Below, in pieces: positions 15,382-22,308 of a stretch of DNA of 22,308 nucleotides. The translations under genes were made by a program, and so were the position numbers. This DNA comes from Oscillospiraceae bacterium. Lineage in GTDB: Bacteria; Bacillota; Clostridia; WRCU01. The notes beneath the pieces are model-generated. The model saw only the letters and a program-made list of their open reading frames with translations. It had not been told where the DNA came from and did no database searches. The stretch spans positions 1-22,308 of the forward strand of contig WRCU01000001.1 of assembly GCA_009783805.1 (NCBI GenBank), given 5' to 3'. Numbering within the stretch: the first letter of the stretch is position 1; every line of letters starts with the position of its first letter.

Positions 15382-16341
15382 ATGGCGACGACCGTTCCGG
15401 CAAGCCTCAGCATAAACGCGCCCGGCATGGCGCCAGGCGCCGACCCTAGCGCCCTAAACGGCGGGCAGCCCGCCGCCTCTGTCACGCATCCGGCCGACGC
15501 CGGACCCACGCGTCCCTTCGCCGAGCTGCTGATGGGTTCGATCGCCGAGGCCGCGGCATCGGCCGACGCAGGCGCGGCCTCGGCGTCCGAATCCGGCGCC
15601 GCCTCCGCCGATCCGTCCGGCGCCTTACGAATGGCCGACGTAGGCTCGGCCGACTCGGGCCGGCCGAGCGGGGCGGACGCCCCGGCGCACGGCGGCGTCC
15701 TCTGGGGGATGACCGGCCCGGAGCGGATAGGCCATTACCGCGGGATCAGCGCCAACAACCCGCGCTTCATCGGCCTGTGCTTCGACGAGTACCTGTACGA
15801 CTCCGGTTCCTACCGCCCGACCACGGCGAGCGGCGCATCCGCGGGGTCGTCGCACATCGATAAGTTCGGGAACGACCGGACGGCCGACTACAACAAGGCC
15901 GTGGCGAACCTGCGGAAGTCATCCCTATCCTCCTCCTACGGCAGTCAGGAAGAGCTGGATGCCCTCATAGACGACGCCATCGCCGAAGCCTCGGCCAAGC
16001 ACGGCGTCGAGCAGGCCCTCATCCGGGCCGTCATAAGGCAGGAGTCCGCTTTCAACCCCAGGTGCATATCGCATTCCGGCGCGCAGGGGCTGATGCAGCT
16101 CATGCCCGACACGGCCAGGTGGCTGGGCGTCACCGACCCGTTCGACGTCCGACAGAACGTCGATGGCGGGGTCAGGTACCTACGCGACCAGATATCGACG
16201 TTCGGCGGCGACATCGACCTGTCCCTGGCCGCCTACAACGCCGGCCCGGGCCCCGTCCTCCAGTACGGCAGGGTACCGCCGTACGCGGAGACCATCAACT
16301 ACGTGAGCATGGTGAAGAGGTACTATAGCCAGATGGGGTGA
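15382..16341 (+). CDS. SLT-domain lytic transglycosylase
   Basis: This 319-residue protein cleaves peptidoglycan between MurNAc and GlcNAc with formation of anhydro-MurNAc. The C-terminal domain (about residues 205-319) is a Slt/GEWL fold: HGVEQALIRAVIRQESAFNP with catalytic Glu221, SGAQGLMQLMPDTARWLGV, NVDGGVRYLRDQI and LAAYNAGPGPV. The first 100 residues are low-complexity Ala/Ser/Asp/Gly sequence. I see no signal peptide or lipobox, which is odd for a wall enzyme but known for members exported by other routes such as flagellar or phage-related ones. No Shine-Dalgarno site precedes ATG 15382, and the promoter position predicts a leaderless transcript. Later in-frame ATGs also lack ribosome sites. 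It follows the polymerase gene by 58 nt but has its own promoter. Confidence 0.87.
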   Translation: MATTVPASLSINAPGMAPGADPSALNGGQPAASVTHPADAGPTRPFAELLMGSIAEAAASADAGAASASESGAASADPSGALRMADVGSADSGRPSGADAPAHGGVLWGMTGPERIGHYRGISANNPRFIGLCFDEYLYDSGSYRPTTASGASAGSSHIDKFGNDRTADYNKAVANLRKSSLSSSYGSQEELDALIDDAIAEASAKHGVEQALIRAVIRQESAFNPRCISHSGAQGLMQLMPDTARWLGVTDPFDVRQNVDGGVRYLRDQISTFGGDIDLSLAAYNAGPGPVLQYGRVPPYAETINYVSMVKRYYSQMG

Positions 16342-16394
16342 GACCCCTGGGGATTCGGCGCGCAGCGTAGGATCCGGCCCCCGCCGCCGAGGGC

Positions 16395-17438
16395 TTAAAG
16401 GCTCAGTTCCGGCTCCGCGTCGAGGTCGAGGCCGTCGGACTCGCCCGACGCGTAGCGGTGGTATGCGGCGGCCGCCACCATGGCCGCGTTGTCCGTGCAT
16501 AGCCTGGGCGGCGGTATGTATGCGGCCATGCTTTCGCTGGCCGCCCTGGCGGCCACCGTCTCGCGCAGCAGCCTGTTGGCGGCCACCCCCCCGGCTATGG
16601 CGACGTTACGGATCCCCGTCATGGAGGCGGCCCGGAAAAGGTTGGCCGCCAACGCGTCGACGATGCTCATGCGCAGGCCCGAGCATACGCCCCTTACCGT
16701 GGCGGGTCCCAAGGCGCCTTCCCGAGCATGCGAGCCGATCACGTTCAGCGCAGCCGTCTTGACCCCGCTGAAGCTGTAATCGAACGAGTCGCCCAGGTTT
16801 GCCCTGGGCAGTGCGATCGCGCCCGAGCCGTCGCCGGCCACGGCGTCTATGGCCGGCCCGCCCGGATAGCCCAGTCCCAAGGCCCGTGCGACCTTGTCGA
16901 AGACCTCCCCCGCGGCGTCGTCCCTCGTCCTACCCATTACCGAGACCTTGCCGCCGGCGTCCGCCCGGAAGACGTGGCTATGCCCGCCGGAGGCGACCAG
17001 GCATATGAATGGCGGCCCAAACGCGGGGTCATCGATCTGGTTGGCGTATATGTGGGCCACGACGTGGTTGACGCCTATCAGGGGGATCCCCAGGGCCAGG
17101 CTCATGCCTTTGGCGGCGGAGATGCCGACGAGCAGGGCCCCGACCAACCCCGGTCCGTTCGTGACGGCCACGGCGTCCAGGTCCCCGTATCCGATCCCGG
17201 CATCCCGGACGGCCTTCTCGGCCACCTGCGTGATGGTCTCTATGTGCATCCTGGAGGCGATTTCAGGGACCACCCCGCCGTACACGCCATGCGCCTTCAC
17301 CTGGGAGGCGACCACGTCCGAAAGGACGGCCTTGCCGTCCTCCACCACGGCGCAGGCGGTCTCGTCGCAGCTCGTCTCTATGGCCAGTATCCTGACCGGG
17401 GCGCGGAGCCCCGCCCGTCCCCTCGGCCGCCCGCGCAA
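16395..17438 (-). CDS. tsaD: tRNA N6-adenosine threonylcarbamoyltransferase TsaD
   Basis: TsaD transfers the threonylcarbamoyl group from TC-AMP to A37 of ANN-decoding tRNAs, working with TsaB and TsaE. The sequence starts RILAIETSCDETACAVV. The metal-binding His pair lies in GVNHVVAHIYA, then SGGHSH, and FSGVKTA follows. AIAGGVAANRLLRE and the end motif LCTDNAAMVAAAA complete the ASKHA-fold signature. Length (347) is normal. The only usable start before RILAIE is TTG 17438, which adds a short Arg-rich lead. An AAAGGGA lies some 12 nt before it, overlapping the stop of the DUF1858 gene 9 nt upstream. The two genes probably share a transcript. tsaB and tsaE are not in this window. Confidence 0.95.
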   Translation of the reverse strand: MRGRPRGRAGLRAPVRILAIETSCDETACAVVEDGKAVLSDVVASQVKAHGVYGGVVPEIASRMHIETITQVAEKAVRDAGIGYGDLDAVAVTNGPGLVGALLVGISAAKGMSLALGIPLIGVNHVVAHIYANQIDDPAFGPPFICLVASGGHSHVFRADAGGKVSVMGRTRDDAAGEVFDKVARALGLGYPGGPAIDAVAGDGSGAIALPRANLGDSFDYSFSGVKTAALNVIGSHAREGALGPATVRGVCSGLRMSIVDALAANLFRAASMTGIRNVAIAGGVAANRLLRETVAARAASESMAAYIPPPRLCTDNAAMVAAAAYHRYASGESDGLDLDAEPELSL

Positions 17439-17446
17439 CCCGTCGC

Positions 17447-17662
17447 CTATCCCTTTGCGGCCTGGGACCCGATGTACGCGTTCAGCTCACCGACCAGCTC
17501 GTCCACGTCCATGCCATGCACGGCGCAGGCGTCCTCTATGCTCTCACCGGCGGCCGAAGGGCAGTGTATGCACCTCATGCCTTTGCCCAGGAAGATCGCC
17601 CCCGTGCCTTCATCGATCTTCAGGACGTCCGCTATTATCATTTCCTTCGTCACGATCGCCAT
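17447..17662 (-). CDS. DUF1858-domain protein
   Basis: This 71-residue protein starts MAIVTKEMIIADVLKIDEG and contains GMRCIHCPSAAGESIEDAC, then a helix HGMDVDELVGELNAYIG. This is the DUF1858 pattern, a small helical domain with a CxxC pair often seen next to or fused with redox and hybrid-cluster proteins and thought to bind a metal or take part in redox sensing. ATG 17662 is supported by GGGAGG about 7 nt upstream; an ATG two codons earlier is too close to that site. It precedes tsaD by 8 nt in a two-gene unit with its own promoter. Function in tRNA modification is not established. Confidence 0.87.
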   Translation of the reverse strand: MAIVTKEMIIADVLKIDEGTGAIFLGKGMRCIHCPSAAGESIEDACAVHGMDVDELVGELNAYIGSQAAKG

Positions 17663-17733
17663 ATGCATACCTCCCTTTCCGGTCCGCCCATGCGGAGGAG
17701 GGGCGACCCTATGGCCGCTTGGCCAACCCATCC

Positions 17734-17763
17734 ATCATATATCCGCGCGGGCCCCAGGGTCAA
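17734..17763 (-). promoter_or_regulatory. Promoter of the DUF1858-tsaD unit
   Basis: On the minus strand, TTGACC (17758-17763) and TATGAT (17734-17739) are 18 bp apart. The -35 overlaps the stop codon of the fumarase beta gene. The predicted start near 17728 gives a leader of about 65 nt. Confidence 0.55.
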
Positions 17764-18359
17764 CGGCCCAACGGGCCGCCGGGCGCGTCCGGGGGCGTCG
17801 CCCCATAGCGCATCCTGGCCTCCGCGTACAGGTCGCCGCCGACGGCGTCCAACAGCACGACGGCCGGGAAGTCCCTGACCTCCATCCTCAGCACGGCCTC
17901 GGACAGCAGGTCGGCATAGGCGACCGTCTCCACCGCCGTCACCCTTTCGGCCAGGTATGCCCCGGCCCCGCCTACCGCCCCTAAGTATACGGCCCCATGC
18001 CTCAACATGGCGGACGCCGTCTCGGGCGACCTTACGCCTTTCCCCACCATGGCCTTCACCCCGGCCCCCAGCATTAGCCCCGTATATGCGTCCATGCGCC
18101 CCGAGGTCGTGGGCCCCGCCGAGCTCACGGCCATCCCGCCGACTCCCGGGCATGGCCCGCAGTAGTATATGAACGCCCCATCCAAGTCCAGGTCGAGCCT
18201 GCCCGTCGCCTCCAGGTTATCCTGCAGGCGCCTGTGCGCCGCGTCCCTGGCCACGATGAACGAGCCCGATATCAGCAGGCGGTCCCCGGCCCGGAGCCCG
18301 GCCAGCTCGTCGGCCCCCGCCGAGGTGCTTACCCTTATCCTGCCTTCCTTCGCCCCCAT
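17760..18359 (-). CDS. Class I fumarate hydratase, beta (C-terminal) subunit
   Basis: This 199-residue subunit of an oxygen-sensitive [4Fe-4S] hydro-lyase interconverts fumarate and malate with the alpha subunit. Family motifs are GDRLLISGSFIVARDAAHRRL, YYCGPCPG, SSAGPTTSGRMDAYTG and GAVGGAGAYLAERV. Family length fits ATG 18359 (GGGGGA about 6 nt upstream). A GTG at 18404 would overlap the alpha stop as GTGA and is a possible coupled start. It follows the alpha gene directly. L(+)-tartrate dehydratase beta subunits are close relatives and cannot be excluded by sequence reading alone, though the SSAGPTTSGRMD form is common to both. Confidence 0.88.
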   Translation of the reverse strand: MGAKEGRIRVSTSAGADELAGLRAGDRLLISGSFIVARDAAHRRLQDNLEATGRLDLDLDGAFIYYCGPCPGVGGMAVSSAGPTTSGRMDAYTGLMLGAGVKAMVGKGVRSPETASAMLRHGAVYLGAVGGAGAYLAERVTAVETVAYADLLSEAVLRMEVRDFPAVVLLDAVGGDLYAEARMRYGATPPDAPGGPLGR

Positions 18360-18400
18360 CGCGGTCCCCCATGGATCATGGCCGATCCGGTCGGTTAGCC

Positions 18401-19240
18401 TCACAGCCAGGCCGTCGCGTGCCGGTTGGCGTGGCATCCCAAGCTTACGGCCACGGGCAGCCCGGCTATGTGCGTCGGGTACGTCTCGACGTGCACCGCC
18501 AAGGCGGTGACGTTCCCGCCGGTTCCGGCCGGCCCTATGCCCAGCCCGTTGATCAGCCTCAGCGCCTTCTCCTCCAAGGCTTTAACATGCGGCAGATGGC
18601 TATGCCGCCCGCATTCCCTGAGCAGCGCCTTCTTCGCCAGCAGCACCGCCTTGTCCATCGTCCCGCCCAGCCCCACGCCGACTATCAGCGGCGGGCATGG
18701 GTTGGGCCCGGCCGCCCCGACGCACTCGACCACGGCCCTCACCACGCCGCCCTCGCCGTCCGACGGCGAGAGCATCCTCACGCAGCCCATATTCTCGCTG
18801 CCGAACCCCTTAGGCATGAAGGTGACCTTCAGCCCATCCCCCGGCACGAGCTCGCAATGGACCACGGCGGGCGTGTTGTCGCCCGTGTTGGTCCGCAGCA
18901 GCGGGTCGCCCACGACCGACATGCGGAAGCCGCGCCTGCGGTAGGCCTCACTGACCCCCCGGTTGACGGCCGACGCAAAGTCCCCGTTTATACGCACGTC
19001 CTGCCCGACCTCGGCGAAGACCACGGCCATCCCCGTGTCCTGGCATATAGGGACGCCGCGCGCCGCGGCGACCCTCGCGTTCTCGGCGATGATCCCCAGC
19101 GTCTCCCTGCCGATCGGCGAAGCCTCGGCGGAGGCCGACTCGGCGATCCTGGCCATGACGTCGTCCCCCAGCCTGCAGTTCGCGTCGTAGGCCAGGCCCT
19201 CTATTGCCCTCGTTATCTCGGATGCCTCCACTACCCTCAT
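18401..19240 (-). CDS. Class I fumarate hydratase, alpha (N-terminal) subunit
   Basis: This 279-residue iron-sulfur subunit carries the cluster-ligand cysteines: PICQDTG, NPCPPLIVGVG and a C-terminal SLGCHANRH. Other family landmarks are GDPLLRTNTGDNTPAVV, PKGFGSENMG and GLGGTMDKA. It forms the [4Fe-4S] active site that dehydrates malate to fumarate in the partial TCA cycle of anaerobes. ATG 19240 is chosen, with a G-run 8 nt upstream; a TTG at 19255 would add five residues. It leads a two-gene unit with the beta subunit, with a TATAAT at 19296-19301 upstream. Tartrate dehydratase alpha is the main alternative. Confidence 0.9.
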   Translation of the reverse strand: MRVVEASEITRAIEGLAYDANCRLGDDVMARIAESASAEASPIGRETLGIIAENARVAAARGVPICQDTGMAVVFAEVGQDVRINGDFASAVNRGVSEAYRRRGFRMSVVGDPLLRTNTGDNTPAVVHCELVPGDGLKVTFMPKGFGSENMGCVRMLSPSDGEGGVVRAVVECVGAAGPNPCPPLIVGVGLGGTMDKAVLLAKKALLRECGRHSHLPHVKALEEKALRLINGLGIGPAGTGGNVTALAVHVETYPTHIAGLPVAVSLGCHANRHATAWL

Positions 19241-19260
19241 GCGATGAGCCCCCAAGGCTT

Positions 19261-19285
19261 CGCGCCGCCCGCTTTCGGGGGCGCG
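19261..19285 (-). other. GC-rich hairpin in fumarase leader
   Basis: CGCGCCGCCCG (19261-19271) can pair with CGGGGGCGCG (19276-19285) with one bulged base and a CTTT loop. It would sit at the very 5' end of the fumarase transcript. There is no U-run after it on the minus strand, so it is more likely an mRNA-stabilising or translation-affecting element than a terminator. Confidence 0.4.
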
Positions 19286-19295
19286 GTTTAGTCAT

Positions 19296-19301
19296 ATTAT
19301 A
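19296..19301 (-). promoter_or_regulatory. -10 element before the fumarase genes
   Basis: On the minus strand a perfect TATAAT lies about 56 bases before ATG 19240. The -35 region (GGTAAG at 17-bp spacing) is a poor match. Transcription would begin near 19289, right at a GC-rich hairpin. Confidence 0.5.
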
Positions 19302-19381
19302 CAGTTTCCCCGTCCGATCTTACCTAATATTTGGCATTCCTGTGCAAATGGGCGGAAACAAAGGGTAAGCGGTTTATTTCG

Positions 19382-19411
19382 CTTGACTTGCCAAAAACGT
19401 CAAGTTAGAAT
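19382..19411 (+). promoter_or_regulatory. Promoter of the HU gene with inverted repeat
   Basis: TTGACT (19383-19388) and TAGAAT (19406-19411) are 17 bp apart. The -35 is part of an inverted repeat CTTGAC (19382-19387) / GTCAAG (19399-19404), which could be an operator. The predicted start near 19418 gives a 25-nt leader with AGGAGGG. Confidence 0.78.
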
Positions 19412-19442
19412 ACACACGAATTCCAATCACAGGAGGGTGCAC

Positions 19443-19715
19443 ATGAATAAATCGGACTTGAAGGACACTATCGCCGAGAAGACTGGCCTAACGAAAAAGC
19501 AGAGTGAGCTAGCCATAAGCGCCTTAGTCGACTCGATCGGCGAAGCCCTCAAGACGGGTGAGAGGGTCATCATCGTGGGCTTCGGGACCTTTGAGGTCAG
19601 GGAGAGGGCCGAACGCAAGGGCCGCAACCCGCAAACCAAGAAGGAGATCACGATCCCGGCGTCCAAGGCTCCCGTCTTCAAGGCCGGCAAGTACCTCAAG
19701 GATCTCGTCAACTGA
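19443..19715 (+). CDS. hup: DNA-binding protein HU
   Basis: This 90-residue histone-like protein bends and compacts DNA without strong sequence preference. It starts [20 protein letters not shown] and holds the HU signature [20 protein letters not shown], with the DNA-inserting NP turn at the arm tip, then a C-terminal helix [12 protein letters not shown]. The length is exactly that of the family. ATG 19443 has a near-perfect AGGAGGG 7 nt upstream; a longer TTG frame from 19383 starts inside the -35 and is rejected. The gene has its own promoter and terminator. Codon choice here (AAG, ACT, CTA, AAA mixed) is less GC-biased than in neighbours, as expected for a highly expressed gene. IHF subunits share the fold, but the sequence reads as HU. 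Confidence 0.96.
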   Translation: MNKSDLKDTIAEKTGLTKKQSELAISALVDSIGEALKTGERVIIVGFGTFEVRERAERKGRNPQTKKEITIPASKAPVFKAGKYLKDLVN

Positions 19716-19758
19716 TCCTAGGCCGAATAGGCCCGACCCATGCTGCAGGCTGACCTTC

Positions 19759-19790
19759 GCCCCATACCGGACGGTATGGGGCTTTCCTTA
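19759..19790 (+). terminator. Rho-independent terminator after hup
   Basis: GCCCCATACC (19759-19768) and GGTATGGGGC (19773-19782) form a perfect 10-bp stem with a GGAC loop, followed by TTTCCTT. It lies about 43 nt after the hup stop and just before the convergent methyltransferase gene ends. Confidence 0.88.
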
Positions 19791-20942
19791 CGCCCCACGC
19801 CCGCCGTCCGCGCGGGGCCTCCCCGCCGGGCCGCTCAGGTATTGGTATAGCTGGCACTCTATGCCGCCGTTGTATAGCTTCCTCCTCTTGTCGGCCTTCC
19901 TCCCGAAGATCCTCTCCATGCCCTCGTAAGCCGTGATGACATGGTGCGACCACGTTTCGAGCCTGCCGTAGGCCTCGGCCATGGCCCTGTACGTCTTGGG
20001 CAGGTCGTGGGCAGTGCGCTCGCCATATGGCGGGTTCGTCACGGTGTAGCCGTTCTTGGCCGGGGAGGAGGTCCTGCCCACGTCCATCTCCTGGAAGTGT
20101 ATGGCGCCGCCGACGCCCGCGCGGGCCGCGTGGTGCCTCGACGCGGAGATGCTGCCTCTGTCTATGTCGGTCCCAATTATGCCGACCCTCTCCACCTTCG
20201 CGGCGGCCGACCCCGCCTCCGCCAGCGCGTCGCCCCATGCGGCCTTTCCGGGCATGCCCCATCCCATGGACGCGAATTCCCTGCCCGCGCCCGGCGCCAT
20301 CCCGAAGGCCATCATGGCGGCCTCGATCGGTATCGTGCCCGACCCGCAGAAAGGGTCGATGAGCGGTATGCCGGGCCTCCACCGGGTTATGAGGAGGATC
20401 GCCGCGGCCAGGGTCTCGCGTATCGGGGCCCCATGGGCCAGTATCCTGTAGCCGCGCTTGTGCAGCCCTTCGCCGCTGGTGTCCACCCCCACCGAAACAA
20501 TGTCCTTATGAATGAAGAGGATGGTCCTGTACACGGCCCCCACCTCCTCGATCCATGCGGCCTTGTAGGCCTTCTTCAGCCGTTCGGCGATCGCCTTCTT
20601 GGCGATGGCCTGGCAGTCGGAGACGCTGAACAGCCTCGACGAGACGGACTTGGCCTCCACGGGGAACGTCGCGTCGCGCGGCATAAGGCCTTCCCACCCG
20701 ATCGCGGAGACACCGTCGTACAGCTCGTCGAACGACTCCGCCTTGAAGGCCCCCATCCTCAGGAGGACCCTGTCCGCGCACCTGAGCATGACGTTGGACC
20801 TCGCTATGCCGGCCTCGTCGCACCGGTAGGTGATCCTTCCCGTCTCCGTCTCCCTGTCCCTGTAGCCCAGCCTGTCCAGCTCATAGGCCAGCGCCGACTC
20901 AGTGCCGAACGCCGTCGTGGCGGTCAGCGTCACGACCCCCAT
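19788..20942 (-). CDS. THUMP-domain 23S rRNA guanine-N2 methyltransferase (RlmL/YpsC type)
   Basis: This 384-residue protein has an N-terminal ferredoxin-like/THUMP region (starting MGVVTLTATTAFGTESALAYEL, with VEAKSVSSRLFSVSDCQAIAKKA) that binds RNA. It continues into a Rossmann-fold SAM methyltransferase: GIPLIDPFCGSGTIPIEAA (SAM-binding motif I and adjacent helix), GTDIDRGSI, and the catalytic NPPY in YTVTNPPYGER for guanine-N2 methylation. This is the Bacillus YpsC / E. coli RlmL N-terminal-half family (m2G2445 of 23S rRNA). It lacks the RlmK half of the E. coli fusion, as is usual in Gram-positives. ATG 20942 has GGGGGA about 5 nt upstream. It converges with hup. No clear promoter is seen upstream on the minus strand. 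Confidence 0.9.
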   Translation of the reverse strand: MGVVTLTATTAFGTESALAYELDRLGYRDRETETGRITYRCDEAGIARSNVMLRCADRVLLRMGAFKAESFDELYDGVSAIGWEGLMPRDATFPVEAKSVSSRLFSVSDCQAIAKKAIAERLKKAYKAAWIEEVGAVYRTILFIHKDIVSVGVDTSGEGLHKRGYRILAHGAPIRETLAAAILLITRWRPGIPLIDPFCGSGTIPIEAAMMAFGMAPGAGREFASMGWGMPGKAAWGDALAEAGSAAAKVERVGIIGTDIDRGSISASRHHAARAGVGGAIHFQEMDVGRTSSPAKNGYTVTNPPYGERTAHDLPKTYRAMAEAYGRLETWSHHVITAYEGMERIFGRKADKRRKLYNGGIECQLYQYLSGPAGRPRADGGRGA

Positions 20943-21067
20943 GCGTCCCCCGCGCCTATTCCGCCCATGCGCGCCTTTCCCTTCCCGCCGTGCCCTAGCG
21001 CGGCCTTGCCCGCGGGTAAGGCGTCCGCGGCCGCGCGCATGGTTCGGCCATTTTATGTATGATTAGG

Positions 21068-21095
21068 AATTACAAGAAATGTACGATAATTACAA
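21068..21095. repeat. 8-bp direct repeat upstream of PocR/AraC regulator gene
   Basis: AATTACAA occurs at 21068-21075 and 21088-21095, exactly 20 bp apart, in the only markedly AT-rich stretch of the region. Two direct half-sites about two helical turns apart fit the binding mode of AraC-family proteins. Function is inferred only. Confidence 0.5.
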
Positions 21096-21168
21096 TATGG
21101 ACATGGCCCATTGCATTAACATGCTACTTGCCCTGGATTATAGCACATGACGCGCAAGGCGGGCCTTA

Positions 21169-22308
21169 ATGATCAAGAACGGCATCGAGATAGAGGGTCA
21201 GGTCATCCGGACGGTGGAGTCTTACGGCAAGGCCGCCGGCGTGCATTGCCAGATCATAGATTGGGACGGCTCCGTCCTCCACTCATTCCCGCCGCACGGC
21301 GACCGTCCCAAGGCCGCGGGCAGGTTCGGCGCCGCCGGCGCGGGCCCCATGGCCGGCGTCTGCGCCAAGGTCTCCTCCTTAGTCGGTGGCCCCGGTGTGT
21401 GCGCCAACGCCCACAAGTACGGCTTCTACCAATCGGAGAGGTTCGGCGGGCGGTACATATTCTTCTGCCCCGCCGGCCTCGTGCACTGGGTCTCGCCGTT
21501 CACCCTGGACGACGGGGAGAGGTACGCGGTGCTGGCCGGGCCCGTCATGGTCGGCGAGCCGGACGACTCGTTCATGGGGGACCTTCTGGCCAGGAACTTC
21601 GGGTATGGCGGGCGCCTGCCCGGACGCACGGCGGACGAGATCCAGTCGCTCATGGGGGACCTGCCGAACCTCAGCCCCGACAGGGTGAACGCCATGTCGT
21701 TCACGCTGATGGTCCTGACCTCCCACATCACGGGCGACCATTTTTCAGGCTCGATCAACAGGTGCGACTCCGCCGAGAGCAAGACGAACATGGCCAACGT
21801 GGTGAGCTACTTCAAGGCATCGGCCAAGCAGAAGGACGACGGGGGCTACGTCTACCCCATCGAGAAGGAGAGGGAGCTGCTGCCCCTCATATCGATCGGC
21901 GACAAGAAAGGCTCCCAAAGGATATTGAACGAGATATTCGGCTCCATATTCTTCTCGACCGGCGGCAACTTCGAGGTCATCAAGGCCCGGGTCCAGGAGC
22001 TGATGGTCCTACTGTCCAGGGCCACCGCCGACGGCAGCGCGGACCCGGGGTACGTGTTCGGCTCGGACGGCGGCTACATGGCCCAGATCGGGCGGTTCCA
22101 GACGATCGACGAGCTGACCTACTGGCTGTCCTCGATGATGGAGCGCTTCACCGACTGCATATTCAACCTCGAGGGCGTGAAGCACATAGACGTCATCTAC
22201 AAGGCCGTCAACTACGTGAAGAACAACTACATGAACCGGATGACGCTGGAGGACGTGGCCTCGGTCGTTTTTTTGAGCCCTTCCTACTTCAGCAGGATAT
22301 TCAAGGAC
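21169..22308 (+). CDS. PocR-domain AraC-family regulator, 3'-truncated
   Basis: The frame runs from ATG 21169 (AAGGCGGG upstream) to the window end without a stop, giving 380 residues. The N-terminal 170 or so residues resemble the PocR sensor domain: a Cys-His stretch GVCANAHKYGFYQSERFGGR, then IFFCPAGLVHWVSPF and a GPVMVGEP strand. In known members this fold binds small metabolites such as glycerol or propanediol-type ligands. After a helical middle region, the end (KAVNYVKNNYMNRMTLEDVASVVFLSPSYFSRIFKD) is the first helix-turn-helix of an AraC DNA-binding domain, so about 60 residues are missing beyond the edge. PocR regulators often sit before diol- or glycerol-catabolic and microcompartment genes, so the region right of the window may hold such genes. 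The ligand is unknown. Confidence 0.87.
   Translation, partial: MIKNGIEIEGQVIRTVESYGKAAGVHCQIIDWDGSVLHSFPPHGDRPKAAGRFGAAGAGPMAGVCAKVSSLVGGPGVCANAHKYGFYQSERFGGRYIFFCPAGLVHWVSPFTLDDGERYAVLAGPVMVGEPDDSFMGDLLARNFGYGGRLPGRTADEIQSLMGDLPNLSPDRVNAMSFTLMVLTSHITGDHFSGSINRCDSAESKTNMANVVSYFKASAKQKDDGGYVYPIEKERELLPLISIGDKKGSQRILNEIFGSIFFSTGGNFEVIKARVQELMVLLSRATADGSADPGYVFGSDGGYMAQIGRFQTIDELTYWLSSMMERFTDCIFNLEGVKHIDVIYKAVNYVKNNYMNRMTLEDVASVVFLSPSYFSRIFKD

Noticed and set aside
16342..16394. Possible terminator between the transglycosylase and tsaD genes
   Set aside because: GC-rich with no clean stem followed by a T-run on either strand.
16728..17984. 418-codon plus-strand frame across tsaD, DUF1858 and fumarase beta
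   Set aside because: It spans three recognised minus-strand genes and has no domain of its own.
20943..21060. Promoter for the rRNA methyltransferase gene on the minus strand
   Set aside because: A TAAAAT-like -10 exists but no acceptable -35 at the right distance, and the leader would exceed 100 nt.

Overview
The window comes from a GC-rich bacterium with tightly packed genes. Arginine is written very often as AGG and isoleucine as ATA, promoters are canonical TTGACN/TATAAT, and Shine-Dalgarno sites are strong. A Bacillus-type LexA operator (GAAC-N4-GTTC), a two-subunit iron-sulfur fumarase, NrdR, a DUF1858 protein, a heterodimeric TM287/288-like exporter and a PocR/AraC regulator together suggest an anaerobic high-GC member of the Bacillota (Clostridia); Synergistota is an alternative. 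This placement is inference, because the window holds no rRNA.

Left part, plus strand (1-5672): the end of a cell-surface polysaccharide cluster. It holds a Wzx/MATE-type flippase cut by the window edge, UDP-glucose 6-dehydrogenase, a GT4 glycosyltransferase, a PfkB-family 1-phosphofructokinase-like sugar kinase and a polytopic membrane protein of unknown role. A small monocistronic unit follows: rpsU (ribosomal protein S21, 58 aa) with a near-perfect promoter and a perfect 10-bp terminator. Next is the most unusual gene, an MscS-type mechanosensitive channel whose C-terminus is a ParB-like (CTP-binding fold) domain.

Middle part, minus strand (13963 down to 7491): a compact run of six genes that looks like one operon. 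It encodes a TIM-barrel protein of unknown function, the two halves of an asymmetric ABC exporter (1-nt overlap), nrdR (4-nt overlap), a D-2-hydroxyacid dehydrogenase and a HIT protein. Its promoter is divergent from a Y-family DNA polymerase gene (14118, plus) whose own promoter carries a LexA box between -35 and -10. A lytic transglycosylase gene follows, apparently with a leaderless transcript.

Right part: minus-strand fumarase alpha and beta genes, then a separate DUF1858-tsaD pair (t6A tRNA modification). The HU gene hup (plus) has its own promoter and terminator and converges with a THUMP-domain rRNA guanine-N2 methyltransferase gene (minus). A PocR-domain AraC-family regulator (plus) is cut by the right edge; its AT-rich upstream region carries an 8-bp direct repeat at 20-bp spacing.

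No tRNA, rRNA, CRISPR array, insertion sequence or prophage was seen. No gene-free stretch exceeds about 230 bases.
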